Assembly: GCA_007858575.1 (NCBI GenBank)
Contig: CP042279.1
Location: 2,852,001-2,916,000 of the forward strand
Length of the DNA: 64,000 nt
From: Streptomyces sp. WAC08241
Lineage (GTDB): Bacteria > Actinomycetota > Actinomycetes > Streptomycetales > Streptomycetaceae
Reading direction: 5' to 3'
Part shown: positions 38,428-48,906 of the stretch, piece after piece
Layout: each line of letters opens with the position of its first letter
Position numbering within the stretch: position 1 is the stretch's first letter
The notes under the pieces: generated by a model
Database searches by the model: none
Told to the model about the DNA's origin: nothing
Seen by the model: the letters and a program-made list of their open reading frames with translations, nothing else
Program-made: the position numbers and the translations under genes

Positions 38428-39504
38428 ATGCGCTGGGACAACCTGGGCGAAACCCCTGCGAACCCCCCCCCCTCCACCCCCTCCACCTCCCCCTCCCCCG
38501 CCCCCGCCCCCGCCGACCTCGCCCTGTTCGGTACGGACGCGGTCACCACCCGGACCTTCGACACGCCCGAGTTCCGGGGCGTCACCTTCCACGAGGTGCG
38601 GGCCCGGTCGATCCTGAACCGGGTCCCCGGCGCCTCCCGGATGCCGTTCGAATGGACGGTCAACCCCTACCGGGGCTGCACGCACGCGTGCGTGTACTGC
38701 TTCGCCCGCAGGTCCCACGCCTACCTCGACCTCGACACCGGCCTCGGCTTCGACTCCCAGATCGTGGTCAAGGTCAACGCCCCGGAGCTCCTCGCCCGCC
38801 AGCTCGCCTCCCCCCGCTGGCAGGGCGCGCACATCGCCATGGGCACCAACGTCGACTGCTACCAGCGGGCGGAGGGGCGGTACGGCCTGATGCCGGGCAT
38901 CCTCACCGCCCTGCGCGACCGCGCCAACCCCTTCTCGATCCTCACCAAGGGCACCCTGGTCCTGCGCGACCTGGCGCTGCTGACCCAGGCGGCCCGGGTG
39001 ACCGAGGTCGGCGTCTCCGTCTCCGTCGGCTTCACCGACCGGGAGCTGTGGCGCACGGTCGAGCCCGGCGCCCCTCCCCGCAGAGCCGTCTCGACGTCGT
39101 CCGCGCGCTCGTCCGGAACGGCATCGACTGCGGGGTCCTGATGGCCCCCGTGGTGCCTCTTCCTGAGCGACCGGCCCGAGCAGTTGCGCGCGACGGTCCG
39201 GGCGGTGGCCGAGGCCGGGGCCGGCTCGGTCACCCCGCTCGTCCTGCACCTGCGGCCGGGCGCCCGCGAGTGGTTCGCCGAGTGGCTGGGGCGCCACCAC
39301 CCGGGCCTGGTGCGGCGGTACGAGCGGATGTACGCGGACGGGGCCTACGCGCCGACCTGGTACCAGCGCCGGATCACCCGTCAGGTGCACGAGTTCGCGG
39401 CCGAGTTCGGCATCGGCCCCGCAGGGCGGGGCGGGACGCGCCGGATCGCCCTGCCGGAGGAGCCGGACGCGGCGACCGATCCGGAGCAGCTCACCTTCCT
39501 CTGA
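38428..39504 (+). CDS. Rv2578c-family radical SAM protein
   Basis: Radical SAM enzyme related to spore photoproduct lyase. About 360 residues with breaks near 39080 and 39160. The iron-sulfur cluster motif CxxxCxxC is in RGCTHACVYCFARRS at about residue 82. PFEWTVNPYRGC precedes it and SILTKGTLVLRDLALL, GVSVSVGFTDRELWRTVEPG follow, the order seen in this family. The C-terminal region (APTWYQRRITRQVHEF) is also conserved. The N terminus includes a proline/serine-rich stretch encoded over long C tracts. GAGGAGG precedes the ATG. Function is undetermined; the upstream SOS box points to a DNA-damage role. Confidence 0.92.
38463..38472. repeat. Homopolymer of ten C inside coding region
   Basis: Ten consecutive C at codons 12-15 of the radical SAM gene, followed by further C-rich runs through about 38515. 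It encodes prolines in a disordered linker. Slippage would shift the frame before the catalytic domain. Confidence 0.9.
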
Positions 39505-39600
39505 GCCCCGGGAACGGAGACCTCCGAGTTCCGGGAACCGAGACCCTCAAGACCAGGGCACCGAGATCTCCGAGCCCCGGGGACCCAGGCCTCCCACAGC

Positions 39601-39640
39601 CGGACGGATCATCGGACCGGTCCGTCTGACACGCCGTCCG
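39601..39640. other. Nested inverted repeats upstream of the TAP-like gene
   Basis: CGGACGG (39601-39607) and CCGTCCG (39634-39640) flank CGGACCGGTCCG (39613-39624), itself a perfect 12-bp palindrome. It could be the terminator of the radical SAM gene or an operator for the downstream peptidase gene; the T-poor context does not decide. Confidence 0.5.
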
Positions 39641-39710
39641 ATCCCCTCCTTTCGGGTCAACTCCGGGCGGAACGGGTCCCGCCGGCGCCCGCGCGAGGCA
39701 CAAAGGCCCT

Positions 39711-41336
39711 ATGACCCCACGCGCAGGAATGCTGATCGCCGCTGGAGCGCTGGTGGCCGGGACGGTCACCGCGCTGCCCGCCGCGCCCGCGGACGCCGCC
39801 GACCCGGCCCCCGCCCGCTCCCCGGCTCGCCTGGACCGACTGCGCCACCCAGGCGTATCCGAGGCTCCAGTGCGCCGCCCTGGAGGTGCCGCTCGACCAC
39901 GACGACCCGGACGGGCGGCGGATCACCCTCGCCCTGACCCGGGTCCCGCACACCGCGGAGACCTTCCAGGTCCGCTGCTCGTCAACCCGGGCGGGCCCGG
40001 CGGCAGCGGGCGCGGCATGGCGGGGTACGTGGCGGCGTCGCTGCCCCAGGAGGTGGCCGCCCAGTACGACGTGATCGGCTTCGACCCGCGCGGGGTCGGC
40101 AGGAGCGAGCCCGCGCTCGACTGCCTGCCCGGCCACTTCGACCCGGTCCGCCCCGACTCGGTGCCGCGCGGCTCGCGGGCCGAGCGGACGGGGATCGAGC
40201 GGGCGCGGGCCTTCGCGCGGGCCTGCGGCGAGAAGTACGCGGACGTGCTGCCGTACGTCGACACCGTGAGCGCGGCGAAGGACCTGGACGCGATCCGGGA
40301 CGCGGTCGGCGCGCCGAAGCTCAATTACCTCGGCTACTCGTACGGCACCTACCTGGGCGCCGTGTACGCCCGGCTCTTCCCCGACCGGGTGCGGCGCATG
40401 GCGCTCGACTCCGTCGTCGATCCGCACGGGGTCTGGTACGAGAACAACCTCGCCCAGAACTCCGCCTTCGACGCGCGCCACAAGGACTTCATGGCGTGGG
40501 TGGCCCGGTACGACGCCACGTACCGGCTCGGCACCGACCCGGCGGCGGTCGAGGCCGCCTGGTACCGGATGCGCGACGCGGTGCGCGCGGAACCGGCCGG
40601 TGGGAAGGTCGGGCCGGGCGAGCTGGAGGACACCTTCCTGCCCGGCGGGTACTACGACGGCTACTGGCCCAGGCTCGCGAGCGCCTTCTCCGCGTACGTC
40701 AACGACGGGGACTCCGGGCCGCTGGTCGAGGCGTACGAGCGGTACGGGGAGGCCGACGCGGCCGCCGACAACGGCTACTCGGTCTACGCGAGCGTGCAGT
40801 GCCGGGACGCGGGCTGGCCCCGCGACTGGAACGTCTGGCGCGAGGACGCGTGGAAGACGCACACCAAGGCACCCTTCTCCACCCGGAACAACACCTGGTA
40901 CAACGCGCCGTGCGCGTTCTGGCCGGTGGAGTCCCTGACCCCGACGAACGTCCGCAACGACCGACTGCCGCCGGTCCTCGTCCTCCAGGCGACCGACGAC
41001 GCGGCGACGCCGTACGAGGGGGCGGTGGCCGCGCACCGGCTGCCGCGCCGCTCCAGCCTGGTCGTGGAGGAGGGCGGCGGCAACCACGGCGTGACGCTGG
41101 CCGGGAACGACTGCATGGACGAGCACCTGGCCGTCTACCTGGCCACGGGCAGGGTGCCGCGCGGCGAGGACGGCGCCGAGGCGGACGCGGTCTGCGCCGC
41201 GCTCCCGGAGCCGGAGCCCGAGCCTGTCGTCACGAACGGCTCGAAGCCCCCGGAGAAGCGCGGCACGCGCGCGGGCGCCGGGCGGACGGCAGCGGCCGGC
41301 ACCACCCTGCACGGCCTCCTCGGGCACGTGCGCTGA
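39711..41336 (+). CDS. Secreted alpha/beta hydrolase, tripeptidyl aminopeptidase (TAP/SlpD-like)
   Basis: About 541 residues. Signal peptide MLIAAGALVAGTVTALPAAP at the N terminus. After breaks near 39828 and 39965 the hydrolase core reads LLVNPGGPGGSGRGMAGYVA (oxyanion hole), DVIGFDPRGVGRSEPALDC, and the nucleophile elbow YLGYSYGTYLGAVYARLFP with Ser in GYSYG. The acid is in LQATDDAATPYEGAV and the His in EGGGNHGVTLAGND, both within the TAP C-terminal domain. Relatives remove N-terminal tripeptides from secreted proteins and often act with subtilisin inhibitors in Streptomyces. No partner is adjacent here. Confidence 0.92.
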   Translation: MTPRAGMLIAAGALVAGTVTALPAAPADAADPAPARSPARLDRLRHPGVSEAPVRRPGGAARPRRPGRAADHPRPDPGPAHRGDLPGPLLVNPGGPGGSGRGMAGYVAASLPQEVAAQYDVIGFDPRGVGRSEPALDCLPGHFDPVRPDSVPRGSRAERTGIERARAFARACGEKYADVLPYVDTVSAAKDLDAIRDAVGAPKLNYLGYSYGTYLGAVYARLFPDRVRRMALDSVVDPHGVWYENNLAQNSAFDARHKDFMAWVARYDATYRLGTDPAAVEAAWYRMRDAVRAEPAGGKVGPGELEDTFLPGGYYDGYWPRLASAFSAYVNDGDSGPLVEAYERYGEADAAADNGYSVYASVQCRDAGWPRDWNVWREDAWKTHTKAPFSTRNNTWYNAPCAFWPVESLTPTNVRNDRLPPVLVLQATDDAATPYEGAVAAHRLPRRSSLVVEEGGGNHGVTLAGNDCMDEHLAVYLATGRVPRGEDGAEADAVCAALPEPEPEPVVTNGSKPPEKRGTRAGAGRTAAAGTTLHGLLGHVR

Positions 41337-41399
41337 GCGGGCGTACGCGCTGAACGGCCGTACGGGCCGAACGGTCGTACGCGTCGAACTCCCCTTCCC

Positions 41400-42036
41400 T
41401 CAGGCGCGGTCGGCCGCGCGCTCCGGGCCGAGCAGGCCCAGTGAGCGTGCGGCTGCCGCGCCGAGGCGCGGGTGGGCAGGGCGGCCTCCAGGGCGGGGCG
41501 GGCCCGGGGGTCGCCGAGGGTGCCGAGGCCCTCGACGCAGGCGAGGCCGACCCGCCAGTGGGGGTCGTCGGCCGGGAGGCGCCGTTCGAGGACGGTGATC
41601 AGGGCCGGTACGGACTCGGGGGCACGCAGTCGGGCGAGCAGCCGGACGGGCAGCAGGGCGTAGGCGGCCCGGAGTTCGTTGGTGGCGAGGGCGGCGGCCG
41701 CGCGGGCGGTGCGGGGTCGCCGAGCCGGACCAGGGCGTGGGCGGCGGTGACGCAGCGCTCGGGGTCGCGGTGGTTGAGGAGGAGCACGAGGGCCTCGAAG
41801 GCGCGCGGGTCGCCGGCGACGCCGAGGGCGTAGGCGGCGATCTCGCGGGCCCAGAGCGGCCGGCCGGGCTCGGTGAGGAGGCGGTGCAGTTCCTCGGGGT
41901 CGCGGGGCAGTTCCGCGGGGTCGCCGGTTTCCGCGAGCCGGCCGAATGCCGCCGGGAGTTCTCCGGTGCCATTCCCGATCTCGTCGCGCAATCGATCGAT
42001 CATCGAGCAGAATTCCGGATCCTCGGCGTATTCCAT
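41400..42036 (-). CDS. HEAT-repeat domain protein
   Basis: About 212 residues of short helical repeats: REIAAYALGVAGDPRAFEAL, VLLLNHRDPERCVTAAHALV, RLGDPA and, after breaks near 41715 and 41470, TLGDPRARPALEAALPT-like helices ending in RSLGLLGPERAADRA. The repeat length and the conserved Ala/Leu/Asp spacing fit HEAT repeats, which form protein-binding solenoids. No enzymatic motif. Small cytosolic adaptor of unknown partner. The ATG at 42036 was chosen as the first in frame with the N-terminal EYAEDPEFCSMIDRLRDEI helix. Confidence 0.8.
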
Positions 42037-42365
42037 GAAACCGAGCCTATCCGCGATCCAGATCACATTTTCCCGACTTCCCGGGACTGGCGCGCTCGTT
42101 ACCCGCCGGTTAGTCTCAGGTGAGCGGGTCAACCCCCGCTTCTCACAACGGCCTGGTGACGCAGCCGTGGTGAGCGTACGTCGGTTCGGCAGTTTCGACG
42201 CGGCTCCGGGACAGAGCCCGTCGCCCCTTTCTCCACCGGGCGCCGCCCCTTTCCGCGGGCTCCTTCCCGTGTGTTTCCCGCGATTCGCCCCGCGTTCGCG
42301 CAATTCCGCGGCACCACCCGCACGCACTGCCCTCAGTCGTCACTCTTCCTCTCTGGAGTCCCCTG
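42037..42365. other. Gene-free spacer upstream of the dehydrogenase gene
   Basis: Spacer of 329 bp, slightly less GC-rich than its flanks. TAGTCT (42111-42116) could be a -10 box but no matching -35 is clear. A short inverted repeat (AGCGGG at 42123, CCCGCT at 42135) lies next to it. Otherwise I see nothing. Confidence 0.4.
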
Positions 42366-44143
42366 ATGGACACCCCTCTCCACCATCGCCGTCGTCGGTC
42401 TCGGCACCATGGGCGCGGGCATCGCCGACGTCCTCGCCCGGGCCGGCCGCGAGGTCATCGGCATCGACGTCAGCGACACTGCCGCCGCCCGGGCCGTCGC
42501 CGCCCTGGAGGCCTCCACCGCCCGCGCCGTGGCCCGCGAGCGGATCACCGAGGAGGAGCGGCAGGACGTCCTGGCCCGCTTCCGCACCTTCTCCGACCTC
42601 CAAGCGGCTGCCGGTGCCGACCTCGTGATCGAGGTCGTGCCGGAGTCGTACGAGGCGAAGTAGGAGGTCTTCCGGGCCCTGGACGGCATCGTCCGGCCCG
42701 ACGCGATCCTGGCCACCGGCACCAACGCGCTCTCCGTCACCCGGCTCGCGGCCGACTCGGCGCACCCCGAGCGGGTCCTCGGCCTGCACTTCTTCACCCC
42801 GGTCCAGGCCATGAAGCTGGTCGAGGTGGTCTCTCGGTGCTGACCGACCCGCGGGCCGTCGACGCCGTCACCCGGCTCGCCCAGGACCTCGGCAAGGAGC
42901 CGGTGGCGGTCGGGGACCGGGCCGGTTTCATCGCGGACGGGCTGCTGTTCGGCTACCTGAACCAGGCCGCCGCCATGTACGAGGCCAAGTACGCCTCCCG
43001 CGAGGACATCGACGCGGCGATGAAGCTGGGCTGCGGCCTGCCGATGGGCTCGCTCGCGCTGCTCGACCTGATCGGCGTGGACACGGCCCGCACGGTCCTG
43101 GAGGCCATGTACGCCTCCTCGCACGACCGGCTGCACGCCCCGGCCCCGATCCTGAAGCAGCTCAGCGAGGCGGGCCTGACCGGCCGCAAGGCGGGCCGCG
43201 GCTTCTACACGTACGCGGCGCCGGGCTCCGACGAGGTGGTGCGCGACGCGCTGACCCCGCTGACCGCGGCGGAGGGCGGCGGCGGGCGCGAGGTCCGCTC
43301 GGTCGGCGTCGCCGGCTCGGGCACCATGGCCTCCGGCATCGCGGAGGTCTTCGCCAAGGCCGGGTACGAGGTCGTGCTCGCCGCCCGCTCCCAGGAGAAG
43401 GCGGACACCGCCAAGGCCCGGATCGCCACGTCCCTGGACCGCTCGGTGTCCAAGGGCCGGATGACGGCCGAGGCCCGCGACACCGTGCTCGCCCTGATCA
43501 CCCCGGCCGGCACGCTCGACGCCTTGCCGAGGTCGACCTGGCGGTCGAGGCGGTCGCGGAGGACCTGGAGGTCAAGCAGGACCTGTTCGCGCGGCTCGAC
43601 AAGATCTGCAAGCCGGGCGCGGTGCTCGCCACCACGACCTCCTCGCTGCCGGTCGTGGCCTGTGCCCGGGCCACCACGCGGCCGCAGGACGTCATCGGGA
43701 TGCACTTCTTCAACCCGGCGCCCGCGATGAAGCTGGTGGAGATCGTCCGCACGGTCCTGACCGGCGACGACGTGCACGCCACCGTCCGCGAGGTCACGGC
43801 GAGGATCCGCAAGCACCCGGTGGACTGCGGCGACCGGGCCGGCTTCATCGTGAACGCGCTGCTCTTCCCGTACCTGAACAACGCGATCAAGATGGTCCAG
43901 GAGCACTACGCGACCCTGGACGACATCGACGCCGCCATGAAGCTGGGCGGCGGCTACCCGATGGGCCCGTTCGAACTGCTCGACGTGGTCGGCCTGGACG
44001 TCTCGCTCGCGATCGAGCAGGTCCTGCACCGCGAGTTCCGCGACCCCGGCCTCGCCCCGGCCCCGCTCCTGGAGCACCTGGTGGCGGCCGGCTGCCTGGG
44101 CCGCAAGACGGGTCGCGGCTTCCGCGAATATGCCCGACGCTGA
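42366..44143 (+). CDS. Tandem 3-hydroxyacyl-CoA dehydrogenase, interrupted by in-frame TAG
   Basis: NAD-dependent beta-oxidation-type dehydrogenase, about 592 residues, made of two complete copies. Copy 1: Rossmann motif VVGLGTMGAGIADVLARAG, HFFTPVQAMKLVEVV, LLFGYLNQAAAMYEAKYAS and C-terminal GLTGRKAGRGFYTY. Copy 2: GVAGSGTMASGIAEVFAKAG, IGMHFFNPAPAMKLVEIV and CLGRKTGRGFREYARR. A TAG at 42661-42663 lies between YEAK and EVFRALDGIV where homologs have Gln, so CAG is the likely true codon. Frame breaks near 42380, 42835 and 43525. Located just upstream of the TetR and ethylmalonyl-CoA genes, it could make or use acetoacetyl/3-hydroxybutyryl-CoA for that pathway. Confidence 0.9.
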
Positions 44144-44159
44144 ACCCCGCACCCCCGAC

Positions 44160-44219
44160 TGGGGCGGGCTCCTGAGCCCCTCGGGCACCCCCGGTGCCCC
44201 GGGGGGCTCCCCGCCCCAC
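44160..44219 (+). terminator. Branched hairpin after the dehydrogenase
   Basis: GGGGCGG pairs with CCGCCCC, AGCCCC with GGGGCT, and GGGCACC with GGTGCCC around a CCC loop, giving an interrupted stem of about 20 bp directly after the stop codon. Confidence 0.6.
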
Positions 44220-44257
44220 CTGGGCACACTTCCCCTCCGATGCAGTACGTTCGGACC

Positions 44258-45098
44258 ATGCCCAAGGCCGCGAAGTCACCCCGTGCCACGTCCCCGTCCG
44301 ACGCTCCGGAGAGCGCGGCGGGCACCCGTGCCGCCGCTCAGCGGCTCAAGATGCGCCGGGAGCTCGCCACCGCCGCGATGGAACTCTTCGCGACCAAGGG
44401 GTACGAGGCCACCACGGTGGACGAGATCGCGGCCACGGCCGGGGTCGCGCGGCGGACCTTCTTCCGGCACTTCCGGTCCAAGGAGGAGGCGATCTTCCCC
44501 GACCACGACGACACCCTGGTGCGGGCGGAGGCGGTCCTCAACGCCGCGCCGCCGCACGAGCACCCGCTCGACACGGTGTGCCGGGGCATCAAGGAGGTCA
44601 TGAAGATGTACGCGGGGTCCCCGCGGTCTCCGTGGAGCGCTACCGGCTCACCCGCGAGGTGCCGACCCTGCGGGAGCGGGAGATCGCCTCGGTGGCCCGC
44701 TACGAGCGCCTCTTCACCCGCTACCTCCTCGGGCACTTCGACGAGCGCGACCACCACGACGGCAACGACGACCCGCTGCTCGCCGAGGTGGCCGCCTCCG
44801 CGGTGGTCACCGCCCACAACCACGTGCTGCGCCGCTGGCTGCGGGCGGGCGGCCGGGGCGACGTGGAGGCCCAGCTCGACCACGCCTTCGCGATCGTCCG
44901 GGAGACCTTCGGATCGGGCATAGGCGCCGGCCGGCCGGCCCCGTCCGCCGCCTCCTCCGCCGCTCCGGAGGAGACCGCCCCGGCCGCCCCCGCCGTCCGG
45001 GCCTCCACCGCCGGTGACGTGGTGGTCGCCGTGGCGCGCACGGACGCGCCCTCGACGAGGTCATGCGCACCATCCAGAAGGCGCTCGGCACCGCCTGA
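44258..45098 (+). CDS. TetR-family transcriptional regulator
   Basis: About 281 residues with breaks near 44620 and 45050. DNA-binding domain: LATAAMELFATKGYEATTVD, EIAATAGVARRTFFRHFRSK as helix-turn-helix, and EEAIFPDHDDTL. The ligand domain includes EREIASVARYERLFTRYLLG and AHNHVLRRWLRAGGRGDVEA; the C-terminal ~60 residues are Ala/Pro-rich, extending beyond usual TetR length. It lies right before ccr, on the same strand but separated by a strong terminator, and a palindrome sits at the ccr promoter. In Methylobacterium a TetR protein (CcrR) activates ccr, so a similar link is plausible here. Confidence 0.9.
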
Positions 45099-45125
45099 GC
45101 CCCTCCTCCCCCTCCGAGGCTGTTT

Positions 45126-45170
45126 CGCCGTGTGGGCCGTTCCCGGGATCCGGGAGCGGCCCACACGGCG
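45126..45170 (+). terminator. Strong hairpin terminator between TetR gene and ccr
   Basis: A 20-bp stem (left arm 45126-45145, right arm 45151-45170) with one G:U pair and a 5-base loop, followed by TTTG. It separates the ethylmalonyl-CoA operon from the regulator gene. Confidence 0.9.
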
Positions 45171-45257
45171 TTTGCCCAGGTCGGAGCGGTTCGGCGGGCC
45201 GATTCGATCGATCATCGCTCATGTGTGACCACCAGATTGCATCTGAGTGAAATTGTT

Positions 45258-45299
45258 GGCACCCAGTGCCTTGTCAGGTGACACGGCGTGCCATACGTT
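45258..45299 (+). promoter_or_regulatory. Promoter of ccr with abutting palindromic operator
   Basis: TTGTCA (45271-45276) and TACGTT (45294-45299) are exactly 17 bp apart. GGCAC-CCA-GTGCC (45258-45270), a perfect 5+3+5 palindrome, ends one base before the -35 box, a good place for an activator or repressor such as the TetR protein encoded upstream. Confidence 0.6.
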
Positions 45300-45524
45300 G
45301 ATGTTGTCCGGGCGGCCGGCGCGCAGAGACCAACCTCGTGCGCCGGCTGTCCCCACAAGCCGACGGCTCGTGTGCCCGGACGCCTGCGTCACAGGCAACC
45401 CCGCGCCCGACCGGCGCCGCGCCACCGCACGACCCAGCCGAACCGACGGCACACCTCCACAGCAGCACCCACCGCCGTAACCCTCAGGCGTCCTCCCTCG
45501 GACGCTCACCGCCGGAGGCAACCC
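45300..45524 (+). other. Predicted long 5' leader of the ccr operon
   Basis: If the promoter above is right, the message has a leader of roughly 215 bases. It can form hairpins: CCGGCGC/GCGCCGG (45314-45344 region) and GCGTCC/GGACGC (about 45488-45506) just before the GGAGG ribosome site. I looked for a cobalamin-riboswitch B12 box (GCCACTG) and did not find it. Confidence 0.4.
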
Positions 45525-46881
45525 GTGAAGGAAATCCTGGACGCGATCCAGTCCCAGACTGTGACATCGAGCGGCTCCGCCGCGGTCACGTCCGCCGACT
45601 TCGCGAACATCAAGCTCCCCGAGTCGTACCGCGCCGTCACCGTCCACAAGGACGAGGCGGAGATGTTCACCGGACTCGCCAGCCGCGACAAGGACCCGCG
45701 CAAGTCGCTCCACCTGGACGACGTCCCGCTGCCCGAGCTCGGCCCGGGCGAGGCGCTCGTCGCCGTCATGGCCTCCTCGGTCAACTACAACTCGGTCTGG
45801 ACCTCGATCTTCGAGCCGGTCTCGACCTTCGGCTTCCTGGAGCGCTACGGCCGGCTCTCCGAGCTCACCAAGCGCCACGACCTGCCGTACCACGTCATCG
45901 GCTCCGACCTCGCGGGCGTCGTCCTGCGCACCGGCCCGGGCGTCAACTCCTGGAAGCCGGGCGACGAGGTCGTCGCGCACTGCCTCTCGGTCGAGCTGGA
46001 GTCCTCGGACGGCCACAACGACACGATGCTCGACCCCGAGCAGCGCATCTGGGGCTTCGAGACCAACTTCGGCGGCCTGGCGGAGATCGCCCTCGTCAAG
46101 TCCAACCAGCTCATGCCGAAGCCCGGCCACCTGAGCTGGAGGAGGCGGCGGCCCCGGGCCTGGTCAACTCCACCGCCTACCGCCAGCTCGTCTCCCGCAA
46201 CGGCGCCGGCATGAAGCAGGGCGACAACGTCCTCATCTGGGGCGCCAGCGGCGGCCTCGGCTCGTACGCCACACAGTTCGCCCTGGCCGGCGGCGCCAAC
46301 CCGATCTGTGTCGTCTCCTCCCCGAGAAGGCCGACATCTGCCGGTCCATGGCGCCGAGGCGGTCATCGACCGCAACGCCGAGGGCTACAAGTTCTGGAAG
46401 GACGAGCACACCCAGGACCCCAAGGAGTGGAAGCGCTTCGGCAAGCGCATCCGCGAGCTGACCGGCGGCGAGGACATCGACATCGTCTTCGAGCACCCGG
46501 GCCGCGAGACCTTCGGCGCCTCCGTGTACGTCACCCGCAAGGGCGGCACCATCACCACCTGCGCCTCCACCTCCGGCTACATGCACCAGTACGACAACCG
46601 CTACCTGTGGATGTCGCTCAAGCGGATCATCGGCTCGCACTTCGCGAACTACCGCGAGGCCTGGGAGGCCAACCGCCTGATCGCCAAGGGCAAGATCCAC
46701 CCGACCCTGTCGAGGTCTACTCCTGGAGGAGACCGGCCAGGCCGCCTACGACGTCCACCGCAACCTCCACCAGGGCAAGGTCGGCGTCCTCGCGCTCTCG
46801 CCCGAGGAGGGCCTGGGCGTGCGCGACCCGGAGCTGCGGGCCCAGCACATCGACGCCATCAACCGCTTCCGCAACATCTGA
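45525..46881 (+). CDS. ccr: Crotonyl-CoA carboxylase/reductase
   Basis: Key enzyme of the ethylmalonyl-CoA pathway: reductive carboxylation of crotonyl-CoA with NADPH and CO2 to ethylmalonyl-CoA. About 453 residues. MDR-superfamily fold with family-specific blocks: [58 protein letters not shown] (NADPH site), [20 protein letters not shown] and [18 protein letters not shown] near the end. Breaks near 46135, 46320, 46350 and 46715; four of them can be repaired as losses from CCCCC, GGG, AA and CCC runs. GTG start with GGAGG 7 bp upstream. First gene of the operon. Ethylmalonyl-CoA from this enzyme also supplies polyketide starter/extender units in Streptomyces. Confidence 0.97.
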
Positions 46882-46895
46882 GCCCGGGACCATAG

Positions 46896-48906
46896 ATGAC
46901 TGAGCGCCAGAAGGACCGTCCGTGGCTCATGCGGACGTACGCCGGTCACTCGACCGCCGAGGCGTCCAACGAGCTGTACCGGCGCAACCTCGCCAAGGGT
47001 CAGACCGGCCTCTCGGTCGCCTTCGACCTGCCGACGCAGACCGGGTACGACCCCGACCACATCCTCGCCCGCGGCGAGGTCGGCCGGGTCGGCGTCCCCG
47101 TCTCGCACCTCGGTGACATGCGCCGGCTGTTCCAGGACATCCCCTGGAGCAGATGAACACCTCGATGACGATCAACGCCACGGCGATGTGGCTCCTGGCG
47201 CTCTACCAGGTGGTCGCGGAGGAGCAGGGCGCGGACGTCACCAGGCTCCAGGGCACCACCCAGAACGACATCGTGAAGGAGTACCTGTCGCGCGGGACGC
47301 ACGTCTTCCCGCCCGGCCCCTCCCTCCGCCCTCACGACGGACATGATCACCTACACGGTGAACAACATCCCGAAGTGGAACCCGATCAACATCTGCAGCT
47401 ACCACCTGCAGGAGGCCGGGGCCACCCCGGTCCAGGAGATCTCGTACGCGATGTCCACCGCCGTCGCGGTGCTCGACGCGGTCCGGGACTCCGGCCAGGT
47501 CCCGGAGGACCGCTTCGGCGAGGTGGTCGCCCGCATCTCGTTCTTCGTGAACGCGGGCGTCCGCTTCGTCGAGGAGATGTGTAAGATGCGCGCCTTCGGG
47601 CGCATCTGGGACAAGGTCACCCGGGAGCGGTACGGCATCGAGAACGCCAAGCAGCGCCGGTTCCGCTACGGCGTGCAGGTCAACTCGCTCGGTCTGACCG
47701 AGGCCCAGCCGGAGAACAACGTCCAGCGGATCGTCCTGGAGATGCTGGCCGTCACCCTCTCCAAGGACGCCCGCGCGCGGGCCGTCCAGCTCCCCGCCTG
47801 AACGAGGCCCTCGGCCTGCCCCGGCCCTGGGACCAGCAGTGGTCGCTGCGCATCCAGCAGGTGCTCGCCCACGAGTCCGACCTGCTGGAGTACGAGGACA
47901 TCTTCGCCGGCTCGCACGTCATCGAGGCCAAGGTGGACGCCCTCGTCGAGGAGTGCCTGGCCGAGATCGACCGGATCCAGGAGATGGGCGGCGCGATGGC
48001 CGCCGTCGAGTCCGGCTACCTCAAGTCGCAGCTCGTCTCCTCGCACGCCGAGCGGCGCGCCCGGATCGAGGCCGGCGAGGAGAAGATCGTCGGCGTCAAC
48101 ATCTTCCAGTCGACCGAGGAGAACCCCTCACCGCCGACCTGGACACCGCGATCATGACGGTGGACCCGGCGAACGAGGCGCGGGTGGTCGCCGCCCTCCA
48201 CGAGTGGCGCGACAACCGCGACGAGGCCCGCGCCCAGGAGTCCCTGGCGGCCCTGAAGGCGGTGGCGGCCGGCGACGGCAACCTCTTCGCCGCCACCCTG
48301 GAGTGCGCGCGTGCGGGCGTCACCACCGGGGAGTGGTCTTGGGCGCTGCGGGACGTCTTCGGCGAGTTCCGCGCCCCGACGGGCGTCTCCTCCGCCCCGG
48401 TCGCGGTGACGGCCGAGGCGGGCACGCCGCTGGCCCTCGTGCGGGAGAAAGTGGCGCGGACCGCCGAGGAGCTGAACGCCGGGCGGCTGCGGCTGCTCGT
48501 CGGCAAGCCCGGTCTGGACGGGCACTCCAACGGGGCCGAGCAGATCGCCGTACGCGCGCGTGACGCCGGTTTCGAGGTGGTCTACCAGGGGATCCGGCTG
48601 ACCCCCGAGCAGATCGTCAACGCGGCCCTGGCCGAGGACGTGCACTGCGTGGGCCTGTCGATCCTCTCCGGCTCGCACGCCGAGCTGGTCCCGGACGTCC
48701 TCGACCGCCTCCGCGAGGCGGGCGCGGCCGACATCCCGGTCATCGTCGGCGGGATCATCCCGAACGCCGACGCCGCAGAACTGAAGCGCGCGGGCGTGGC
48801 CGCCGTCTTCACCCCGAAGGACTTCGGCATCACGGAGATCATCGGCCGTATCGTCGACGAGATCCGGAAAGCGAACAAGCTCGATCCCCTGGAGGTCCCC
48901 GCATGA
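46896..48906 (+). CDS. ecm: Ethylmalonyl-CoA mutase, B12-dependent (MeaA)
   Basis: Adenosylcobalamin enzyme converting ethylmalonyl-CoA to methylsuccinyl-CoA. About 672 residues, the size of a one-chain acyl-CoA mutase. The substrate barrel starts [20 protein letters not shown] and [35 protein letters not shown] is characteristic. The C-terminal cobalamin domain has [18 protein letters not shown] (DxHxxG lower ligand), [26 protein letters not shown] and [16 protein letters not shown]. Breaks near 47150, 47330, 47800 and 48130. It begins 14 bp after ccr and its end overlaps the mcl start. Sequence close to methylmalonyl-CoA mutase; the gene context decides for Ecm. Confidence 0.95.

Noticed and set aside
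45247..45480. Possible leader peptide (77 codons) in the ccr leader
   Set aside because: It starts upstream of the predicted promoter, lacks a ribosome site and looks compositionally random.
45300..45524. Cobalamin riboswitch before the B12-dependent operon
   Set aside because: The leader has hairpins but lacks the conserved B12 box and other core sequence.
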